Of a stretch of DNA of 64,000 nt, positions 1 through 7,480 are shown piece after piece (position 1 is the first letter of the stretch; each line of letters starts with the position of its first letter). The notes beneath the pieces are model-generated. The model saw nothing but the letters and a program-made list of their open reading frames with translations, had not been told where the DNA came from and searched no databases. A program made the position numbers and the translations under genes. Source of the DNA: RGVD01 sp040403075 (GTDB lineage: Bacteria > Bacteroidota > Bacteroidia > UKL13-3); assembly GCA_040403075.1 (NCBI GenBank), contig JBBALJ010000002.1, positions 17,639 through 81,638 on the forward strand, given 5' to 3'.

Positions 1-539
1 CTAAGCACTTATTGACTAAATTTGACGTTCAACCAATTGATTACTTTTGGATAAATGAAGCACGTTACCGTTGCCACAGCCTTAGTTATGTATATAACAT
101 TAATGGTCGTTATAAAGTCTACAGACCATTTGAAACAGAAGGTAAGTGGTATAGCAACACTTCTAAAGATGACATTCAAGGGTGGAGACAGCTGAAAGAT
201 AATGGAGACATTGTAATTCTAGCCTCTTCTCTCAAGGATGTCATGTGCCTTAATGTATTGGGGTATGAAGCTATTGCTCTACAGAGTGAGATGCAGATGC
301 CCAGTGCAGAATTAATCAAGCAGTTGAAGGAGAGATTCAATGTTGTAGCTGTGCTGTACGATAATGATTTTGAAAAGGATGCAAACCCTGGCCAGACAAT
401 GGCCAATAAAATTTGTGCAGAGTTCAACTTAATTAATGTAATTTTACCAGCACATTACAAATCTAAAGACATCTCTGACTTAATGAAAGATCATGGAGTA
501 GAGGTAGCAGAAAAGATTGTACAAATACAACTACCGTAA
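1..539 (+). CDS. DnaG-like primase, TOPRIM C-terminal part (5' truncated by window edge)
   Basis: The reading frame is open from base 3 and no start is visible, so this is the C-terminal ~178 residues of a longer protein. The segment starting VILASSLKDVMCLNVLGYEA, followed by the acidic VLYDND and then NPGQ, matches the order of a TOPRIM fold: a first strand with a small-residue turn, then the D-x-D-like metal-binding strand. The tail KDISDLMKDHG is also typical of phage DnaG-type primases. By family knowledge such proteins make RNA primers for the phage replication fork. The zinc-binding and catalytic N-terminus, if present, lies to the left of the window. It is followed after 4 bases by a nuclease gene, which fits a replication operon. 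A TOPRIM nuclease or related protein cannot be excluded without the N-terminus. Confidence 0.6.
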   Translation, partial: KHLLTKFDVQPIDYFWINEARYRCHSLSYVYNINGRYKVYRPFETEGKWYSNTSKDDIQGWRQLKDNGDIVILASSLKDVMCLNVLGYEAIALQSEMQMPSAELIKQLKERFNVVAVLYDNDFEKDANPGQTMANKICAEFNLINVILPAHYKSKDISDLMKDHGVEVAEKIVQIQLP

Positions 540-543
540 ACCA

Positions 544-1053
544 ATGGCAAAAAAGACTCAAAGAATTCGATCTAACACTGTTCAAAAAGCTAAACTTAAA
601 CCAGGAGGGAGACTGAAAGGTAAAGGAAAGATTCAAGCTAAACCAAAAGAAGTAGATGGGATTAAGTTCAAATCTATGCTTGAGGTATTTTGCTACAGAA
701 AGTTAAAAGAACTTGGAGTTGCTTTTACGTATGAGGAACACTCTTATCAATTGACTGATGCTTTCTACTATCCTTGTCCAATCTTTGAAACCAAAGCTAC
801 GACTAAGGAATTTGTAGACAAGAGTAAGGATAAGATTCGTGGAATTTCTTACACACCAGACTTTGTAAGTCACGATGCAGATGGTAAGCTGCTATGGGTA
901 ATAGAATGTAAAGGTTTTGCTAATGATAGATTTCCAAACACTTGGAAGAACTTCAAGAAGCATCTAATCGATACTAATTCTACCTGCCCGTTATTCTTAC
1001 CAAAAGATCAAAAACAAATATTACAGGTAATTCAGCTCATTTCTGAGCTCTAA
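544..1053 (+). CDS. PD-(D/E)XK endonuclease, DUF1064-like
   Basis: 169 residues. I place the start at the ATG (MAKKTQRIRSN) 4 bases after the upstream stop; an earlier in-frame start would overlap that gene. The N-terminal 35 residues are very basic. The rest has the pattern of the small phage PD-(D/E)XK family: a conserved Glu (SMLEVFCYRKL), then YTPDF (metal-binding Asp), then IECKGF (the E-x-K pair). Proteins of this type cut DNA, often branched intermediates or degraded host DNA. I infer a role in phage DNA processing, given neighbours that are a primase and a 5' exonuclease. The exact substrate cannot be read from the sequence. Confidence 0.65.
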   Translation: MAKKTQRIRSNTVQKAKLKPGGRLKGKGKIQAKPKEVDGIKFKSMLEVFCYRKLKELGVAFTYEEHSYQLTDAFYYPCPIFETKATTKEFVDKSKDKIRGISYTPDFVSHDADGKLLWVIECKGFANDRFPNTWKNFKKHLIDTNSTCPLFLPKDQKQILQVIQLISEL

Positions 1054-1073
1054 ACCTTAAAATTTAAAGAAAT

Positions 1074-1436
1074 ATGAGCCTAACTATTAATGAAGGCTCT
1101 GATTATCTTAAACCACACACTTTTAAAAGAGGGGATTTAATTCTTATTTCTATTGGTAATGGAATGCATTATGCTATTTATGATAGCATGAGGAATGAAA
1201 ACAAGATCTACTATTATTTTATAGGAGGTGCTTGGCATAGTCATCCTTATACAAAAGACCATATAAATGGAGATGCTTCATGGTTGTATAGGAAAATTAA
1301 CGATCCTAAACAAGGATCAGTTGATTTTACTAATACCAATGCAAGTAAAAGAATTTTCCCTCTTCCACAAGAGATGTGTACTAAGAAGTTATTAGAGATT
1401 CAAAACGATTTTAAAAAAGCTAGAAACTTATTATGA
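1074..1436 (+). CDS. Hypothetical protein (120 aa)
   Basis: I do not recognise this protein. It is soluble-looking with no membrane segment, and rich in aromatic residues in its middle (HYAIYDSM, IYYYFIGGAWHSHPY), with a likely beta-rich N-terminal half (FKRGDLILISIGNG) and a helical C-terminus (KKLLEIQNDFKKARNLL). The FKRGDLI..I.NG pattern recalls small SH3-like barrels, but that is only a shape impression. Its stop codon overlaps the start of the rIIA-like gene (ATGA), so the two are probably translationally coupled and in one transcript. Confidence 0.6.
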   Translation: MSLTINEGSDYLKPHTFKRGDLILISIGNGMHYAIYDSMRNENKIYYYFIGGAWHSHPYTKDHINGDASWLYRKINDPKQGSVDFTNTNASKRIFPLPQEMCTKKLLEIQNDFKKARNLL

Positions 1437-4400
1437 GTATCAAACAGATTGACAATGAATTTGTCGGTTCAGATACTGGTGTTGCTAAACGAATTAATCG
1501 TGGTGCAGAAAAACTAGTATTTGACATATTACAAGCCACACAATATTCTACCCCAATCCCTTCAACAGTCAGAGAGCTGGTAACAAATGCCTGCGATTCT
1601 CAACGAGAGAAGGAGATTGCCATAGAGATATTGACTGGCCAGAAAACTGTGGAAGATTATTACATCAATCGAGAAGGTGAGCAGTACGAAGACAGTAACT
1701 TCGATCCTAGTTATTACAACATAACTAATCTTGATGTAGTAAACAAACACATTGACGTTATCTACAAGCACAACGTTGGAGTTGGATATTGTGACCAGTT
1801 CACAATTAAAGACTACGGTGTTGGTATCGGTGGTAGACGTTTAGAGGGGATCCTAGAATTAGGGTAAAGTAAAATTATCTAGGATCCCAACTGAATTACG
1901 TAAAGAAAGATCTATGTATATGGGATATACATGGAAAGTAGAGATGCCCTAATAAAATTCCGTGAATTCAGGGAAAATCTAGAGATAGACAATCCTGAGC
2001 TAAGACTTATAGGAATGTAAGTAAAGTGCAACGACTAGTACAAGGAGGCCAGACCGGTCGGTAAAGTACCACGAGTGCGGAACATGTAGAAATACATGAT
2101 GATATAGTCTAAACTGCATGTATAATCTAAATGAAGATGCAGAACTAAAGGATAAAGAGCCTTTAGGATAATAAAAATGATTCTACTAAACGTAATACCT
2201 CAGAGAACTTTGGTGCCTTCGGTTTAGGGGCTAAAGTAGCATTATCTACTGGTGTAGACTTCTACACAATCGAAACTATTTATAATGGTAAACGATTCAA
2301 AGCAAATTGTTTTAACTACAAAACAGATTTTCTCATTCCGAGATTTAATCTTAGTACAGGCCAAGAGAATCCATACATCACATTTACTGATGGGACTAAA
2401 GTCTATTATGAGCCGACTATTGAATTGAACAGAACTGAGGTTTCGTTTGGAGTTAAGAAACACAATGCAGATCGTTTCCTTGATGCAGTCAGTGAGCAGT
2501 TAACTTATTTGAGCAATGTTAGATTCTTTGTGGTTGAAGAGAACGATTACAAACGTGAAATCGACTTCAAGCCTAGTGTAATCTACAACTCAAAGCATTT
2601 AATTATCACTGAAAGTAACTACTATGCACGTCCACATATTGTTGTTGTTAAATCAGAGGGTTCAACCACTGGTATTAACTATGGTCATGTGGATTTCCGA
2701 GAGTTAGAGATGGAGCAGTTATATGGGGCAGTTGGTCTGAAGTGTCCTATACGACAAGTGTACAAGAATGAACAGGGGGAAGAAGTAGTTATGCAAGACG
2801 GAGTCGATGTTACTCCTAGCCGTGAGAAAGTAATTTGGTCGGACAACACTAAACAGTTTGTTCAGAACTTAATTCTTCAAGCAGGTGAAGAGGCAACAGA
2901 GCTTGTGCAAGAAAAGCTGAATGAAACTGACTTTTTAAAGTGGGTAGCAGCATGTAAGAATGTAGTATTCTCAGGGAAACTTGAAGGAGATAATTCTGCA
3001 AACGGTAAAGTGTTGCAGGCTATGAGTCGAATCATTGATACTAAAACTTTAAAGCCGGTATATCCAGAGAACAAACGGATTAAGTTTGATCACATGGGTA
3101 AAGTCTTTGAAGGATTTAATATTCGACTACACACATTGAGCAATAAGCTTGAGAACGGAGAATTTAAGATAGTTTCTAATACTACTGACGTTGATACTTG
3201 GGAAAAGTTTGATGTTGATAAAGTGTATTTTAGAAAAGAAGGATTTACCAGACTTAAAGATGCATATCTTATGAAGGAGAATGGTGGTTCTTTTATCTCA
3301 ATTCGGAAGAAGTCAACTCAAGACTTAGAAGACAAATGTGATGACCCTGCTACAAGGCCAGAGGATCTAGTATTGTATGAAGCTCAGTTAGGGAAGATTA
3401 AGAAGAACCAAATAGAAATCGAGAAATATTTATCAGAGTCAGAAAACTACAGAGTTTATGATGATGTGATAGTTCCTGATGACTTTGAGGCTAGTCTTAA
3501 AGAGGAGGAAGAAGTATTAGCTGCTACAGGTGGTGGAACACAAAGGTTAACTCCTGCAGAACTTCGTGAACTTAACAAGCAGATTGTTGGTTACACTGTT
3601 CGTGCTGCCACTGCAAGACATGCTAATGAGTGGAATGATTCTGTGTGGGATAAGGTAGAACCAAAGCTATCAGAACTTAGAGCAACTAAGACTGTGATTT
3701 ATTACGGTACAGATGCAGATTCTGATAAGCTTAAGTTAGCTGCCGAGGTCTTACATCATTTTACTCCTTCAATTTCACAAGTTTATCCTGGATCTAGTTG
3801 GACTCCTCCTTACTCTAATGGTAGAAGTGATCCTATGCATTTCTTTATGTGTCATCCTTCTAGGTTTACCAATGATAAAGGAGAGCTATCACATTCCATG
3901 GCAGGTACTATTAACAGGGATTTTAATTGTCCACAGTTAATTAAGCTTAGTGAGAGTAATGTGAAGCAAGTACAGAATGTAGAAAACATCAAGCATATTG
4001 ACGAGTTCTTTTATGCTGTGGATGAAGAAGACAATCTTACTTGTAGCTTCTATCTTAGAGTGTACTATGCTGCACATACTATGGATATTGAGATAGTTCA
4101 ACCTTTCTTTGAGAATTTACAATCTATTAATCCTTTGTTCTCTCAAATTTATGAGAAGCTTGACTATGTAAAAGACAAGTTATCTTACAAATTGAAAGGA
4201 CATCATCATAACATAATTGATGAGGTTTTTACAAGATTAAATAAGATGGCTGCCTTAGAGTATGTGTGCATGACTTCCCCTGATGATAAAGAAGCAATTG
4301 CTAATACATCAAGTAAGTTGTTCATAGCATCAGATATTCCAGGAGCCAAGATTCGTATCCCAGGGTTAGAAGGGCTGATATCTTACTACAAAGATTTCAC

Positions 4401-4566
4401 AGAAACTTCTCAACATGTGTTGTCTCAAATCTCTAACTACAAGTATGAAGATGAGGCTACCAAACGTGAGATTCAGCTGTATCTTAAAGCAAAAGGGTTA
4501 CTCGAAATGACCATTCCTGTTGAAGAATTAAATGAGTTCGAGTCGTTTATTTCACTAAATTTGTAA
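1433..4566 (+). CDS. rIIA: rIIA-like protein with GHKL-type ATPase, split by a group I intron
   Basis: Exon 1 is 1433-1865 and exon 2 is 2168-4566. Joined, they give 943 residues in frame. Exon 1 has the GHKL ATP-binding motifs VRELVTNACDS (the N-box Glu and Asn) and DYGVGIGG (the D-x-G-x-G box). The next motif, FGAFGLGAK (G2 box), is at the start of exon 2. Without splicing, translation would stop after residue 144. T4 rIIA has the same motif order, ending in 'fGLGxK..', and the gene is followed by an rIIB-like gene, which supports the name. T4 rII proteins are membrane-associated and protect against host exclusion systems; a similar role here is inference. The exon junction is set by frame and by the rule that exon 1 ends in U and the intron in G, and could be off by a few bases. 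The long C-terminal part (over 600 residues) is unassigned. Confidence 0.7.
1866..2167 (+). ncRNA. Group I self-splicing intron in rIIA-like gene (no ORF)
   Basis: About 302 bases of non-coding sequence split an otherwise continuous gene. Core landmarks of group I introns are visible: a P/Q-type segment (gaaaatctagagatagac, ~1972-1989, followed by aatcctgagc), an R-type segment with GACTA at 2033-2037, and the partner TAGTC at 2105-2109 inside gatgatatagtct, the expected P7 pairing. A perfect 11-base inverted repeat (gggatcctaga at ~1847-1857 and tctaggatccc at ~1878-1888) spans the 5' splice region and could form an extended P1/P2. There is no homing endonuclease ORF, so it cannot move by itself. 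Boundaries are inferred from the reading frame. Confidence 0.75.
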
Positions 4567-4589
4567 TACAAATAATAACAAAATCTTAT

Positions 4590-5759
4590 ATGATTAGTTT
4601 AAATGTAATTGACGGTAACATCGTCGGATCTTACGGAGAGAAATCATTCTCTGTAACATACACTGAAGAGTTGTATGCACAAATGTCAGAACTTGCAAAA
4701 AAAGCAGATTCTGCTAATACAATGGACGAGCTTAAGGGTATCTTAGATACCTTCGATGGCTTGGCTATTGAGGACTACACTGAACTTATTGAAGATAAGT
4801 GTGAGTTCATTTTTGTTAACAAAGCAACCGGGGAGTTCTTCTTGAAGACTGGTGATGTGGTTTCTAACATTCCAATGCCAACAGCACTTGTAGAGAGAAT
4901 CTATGAGTCTATGGATATGGGATTGGATTTCATGCCACTTGTTAAGATGTGGACTCGTTGGCTACGTAACCCAATTCTTTGGAAGAAGATGCATAAAGGT
5001 ACGGGTGTAGAATTCTCTGAGAGATTCTTCAACTTTATTAACTTGAAGTATGTTCACCCTGTTCTTTACAAAGAACTTACCGAAGAGAAAGGTTTGAGCC
5101 ATGAGATAGCTGAGAAGAAAGCTACAATGTATCAGATGAAGATCACCAAGGAAGGTTTGTTGAATGGTTACAAGGTATCTACAGAAGTATTGCATAAGTT
5201 TGATGCAGAGTCTGGAGAGCTTGTAGATCGTTACAAACGTACATTCAACGTAGACACTGGAGAAATTGAGTCAGAAGGCTTGCCAGAGTTTGTTGAGGAT
5301 CGTTTGTTCCAACCGGCTATCATGGGAACTGGAGGAGATGCATTCTATTGTGAAGGACCTACCGGTTATGGTAACCCTGGTCACTTTATCAAAGTAGGAT
5401 GTACTCATCGTCTTGCTTCTTGGGAGCAGGTGAATATTAATGACCGTCAGTCATGTGTAGCAGGTCTGCACTTTGGAGGTCTTGAGTATATCAACCGTAT
5501 CTCAGGTGAGATTCACAACATCTTTGTAGACCCGATGCATATCGGTGCTGTTCCAGATGATCACACTGGAGCTATTCGTTGTCTTCAGTATTTTGTGCAT
5601 TCAAGTTTGGCAGGTGTAAATGGTTCCATTTACCACTCTTCAACTTATGCATCTAAGACTGATTGGGAATGGGCTGAAGCTCGTAAAGAAGCAGTAGAGA
5701 AATCATCCTCTCGTATTGAGGAAATTAAAGCAAAGATTGCTAGAATAAACAACTTATAA
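4590..5759 (+). CDS. rIIB: rIIB-like protein
   Basis: 389 residues, starting 23 bases after the rIIA-like stop. The N-terminal ~60 residues look like a small beta-domain plus helix (GEKSFSVTYTEELYAQM..). The C-terminal part carries the motif CVAGLHFGG (residues ~289-297) and then VPDDHTGAIRCLQYFV (321-336), which I recognise as the signature region of T4-type rIIB proteins. Adjacent rIIA and rIIB is the T4 arrangement, and the two T4 proteins act together at the membrane during infection. An imperfect Bacteroidota -7 box (TAAATTTG, 4556-4563) lies just upstream, overlapping the rIIA stop, but no convincing -33 box accompanies it. The function in this phage is inferred from the T4 pair. Confidence 0.7.
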   Translation: MISLNVIDGNIVGSYGEKSFSVTYTEELYAQMSELAKKADSANTMDELKGILDTFDGLAIEDYTELIEDKCEFIFVNKATGEFFLKTGDVVSNIPMPTALVERIYESMDMGLDFMPLVKMWTRWLRNPILWKKMHKGTGVEFSERFFNFINLKYVHPVLYKELTEEKGLSHEIAEKKATMYQMKITKEGLLNGYKVSTEVLHKFDAESGELVDRYKRTFNVDTGEIESEGLPEFVEDRLFQPAIMGTGGDAFYCEGPTGYGNPGHFIKVGCTHRLASWEQVNINDRQSCVAGLHFGGLEYINRISGEIHNIFVDPMHIGAVPDDHTGAIRCLQYFVHSSLAGVNGSIYHSSTYASKTDWEWAEARKEAVEKSSSRIEEIKAKIARINNL

Positions 5760-5770
5760 ATTAAGCTGCG

Positions 5771-6550
5771 ATGGAAGAAGTATTAGACCAGTGTGCAGGA
5801 CCAGTGGAACCGATATGTCTAATTGATGGAGATAGCTTAATTTATTATGAGATGGACAAGCCAACCCTGGAGGAAGCCTTACAAGGGCTAGACTCCAGGG
5901 TCTTGACCATTCTTGAACAATGCAAAACCCCTACATACGTTGGGTTTCTTACAGATCATAACTGTTTCCGTTATCAAGTTAGTAAAGACTATAAAGCTAA
6001 TCGGAAACACAGAGCTAAGCCTGTTATCTTTCCTTCACTTAGAGAGTACCTCAAACAAAAATGGGGATTCTACGGAGTTGAAGGATTAGAGGCAGACGAT
6101 CTTGTTAGTTATTATGCTAAGAACGAGCCACGTAAAACTATTATCTGTTCACCTGATAAGGATGTCCTTTATCAATGTCCAGGCATGCACTTTAATTATC
6201 GTACTACTGAATTCTTACACACATCACCAGATGCTGCTGAAGAATTCTTGTGGAAGCAAGTCCTTATGGGGGACAGCACAGATAACATACCAGGCATTCC
6301 AGGAGTTGGAGTAAAGACAGCTGAGAATTGGTTGATGGGGAGAACTAACGATGTTGAAGCATTTGTTTTGAAGAAGTATATTGAGAAATTTGGGAGTACA
6401 GAAGGCATTATGCAGTTCTATACTAACTTTAAACTTGTATATTTACTTCAAAGCCCTGAGGATATTCTCAGAGAGCTTCAAAATAACTTAGAGCCCTTAA
6501 AACCTTTTACTTATATTGCTTATGAGCCAACAGATAGTGACGGATGGTAA
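5771..6550 (+). CDS. 5'-3' exonuclease / flap endonuclease
   Basis: 259 residues. Motifs of the FEN/PIN-like 5' nuclease family appear in order: CLIDGDSL (metal Asp 19 and 21), YKANRK (74-79, the basic arch), EADDLV (107-112), SPDKDVL (127-133) and the helix-three-turn-helix GDSTDNIPGIPGVGVKTA (167-184), which binds duplex DNA. These enzymes remove RNA primers and 5' flaps during replication and can degrade DNA 5' to 3'. It lies between the rII pair and the glycosylase in the replication block, 11 bases after the rIIB stop. All metal-binding acids I would expect are present, so it is probably active. The last 29 bases overlap the next gene. Confidence 0.9.
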   Translation: MEEVLDQCAGPVEPICLIDGDSLIYYEMDKPTLEEALQGLDSRVLTILEQCKTPTYVGFLTDHNCFRYQVSKDYKANRKHRAKPVIFPSLREYLKQKWGFYGVEGLEADDLVSYYAKNEPRKTIICSPDKDVLYQCPGMHFNYRTTEFLHTSPDAAEEFLWKQVLMGDSTDNIPGIPGVGVKTAENWLMGRTNDVEAFVLKKYIEKFGSTEGIMQFYTNFKLVYLLQSPEDILRELQNNLEPLKPFTYIAYEPTDSDGW

Positions 6551-7480
6551 GATAATTTTTGCCCCCGTGAATGGAAGAACCATTCGTATGACAGGAAGTA
6601 TTGCAGACTATTCTAGAGTTTATGATGAAGATGGTAAGACAATTACTGCTTTGGTAAATGGGAAATTAAAACACGATATCGGTTCTATTGTTAGAAACCG
6701 TACAAAGAATCCCTACAAAGTAAATCATATCATACCACTTTATAATGCTGTAAATCTTTTAGCTGGATATGATCTATTAGTTGCAAAAGCAACAAAGTCT
6801 ACAATCTTTTTATGCCCAATGCTTGGAGGAAAGAGAGAGTTATTCTACTGGAATAATTTATTAGTAAATGCATTTTGTGCTGTTCCGAATGAGGAGAACG
6901 TAATTGCTTTACTGTATAGATTTTCTGGAGATGCTATGTTCACAAAATTTGAACATGCTCTTGAACAATTTTCATTCTTTAAGTATAAAATTGATACCGA
7001 CCCATATCATGTATTGTTTGTATTTAGTGTGCCTGAGCATGCTGAGGGTGCATACAATAATTTTATAAATGGTAAGTATTCTGAGATAGATGATATTATC
7101 AAACTTAAGATTTTGGATTATCATGGATTTAATATGGATGGGTCAACAGCTAAAANNNNNNNNNNNNNNNNNNNNNNNNNNNNNNNNNNNNNNNNNNNNN
7201 NNNNNNNNNNNNNNNNNNNNNNNNNNNNNNNNNNNNNNNNNNNNNNNNNNNNNNNAAACTTAAGATTTTGGATTATCATGGATTTAATATGGATGGGTCA
7301 ACAGCTAAAATCCTATTCAAGTCTCCGTCGTTAAAGGCAGAGCTTGAGGAACAATTAGACGTAACGATACCAGAAGGGAATGAACTCCATTCTCCCCCAA
7401 AATTAAACGAAGAAACATTTGATCCAGAACTATATCACACAAGTAAAATAAAATTTGATAACACAAAATTCTTAAAATGA
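6522..7480 (+). CDS. Hypothetical protein interrupted only by a scaffold gap
   Basis: As written, the frame is broken by 100 Ns. Removing the Ns and one copy of the flanking 55-base duplication (155 bases, 7156-7310) restores one frame that codes 267 residues. I choose ATG 6522 (MSQQIVTDGK); a TTG two codons earlier is possible. The product has no membrane segment and no enzyme motif I recognise. One central stretch (DPYHVLFVFSVPEHAEGAYNN) followed by FINGKYSEID is typical of a widespread uncharacterised phage family. The stop overlaps the glycosylase start (ATGA), suggesting coupling in the same operon. Function unknown. Confidence 0.65.
7101..7310. repeat. 55-base direct duplication flanking the scaffold gap
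   Basis: Bases 7101-7155 and 7256-7310 are identical over all 55 positions and directly abut the two sides of the N run. An exact overlap of one assembly word length at two contig ends is the usual sign that two contigs overlap and were joined with a dummy gap. Collapsing the copies repairs the gene, so I treat the duplication as artificial. Confidence 0.9.
7156..7255. other. Assembly gap of exactly 100 N
   Basis: A run of 100 Ns of round length, with no sequence content. It sits inside the gene at 6522-7480, between two copies of the same 55 bases. It is a scaffolding placeholder and probably represents no missing sequence. Confidence 0.95.

Noticed and set aside
4556..4563. TAAATTTG as promoter of the rIIB-like gene
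   Set aside because: No -33 partner at the right distance and it overlaps the end of the rIIA coding sequence; kept only as a remark.
1433..4566. rIIA-like gene read as a pseudogene with a premature stop
   Set aside because: The stop is followed by group I intron core elements and the ATPase motif series resumes in frame after about 302 bases.
7101..7310. Biological tandem repeat or intron at the N run
   Set aside because: The gap is exactly 100 N, the flanks are an exact 55-base overlap, and collapsing them repairs the gene.
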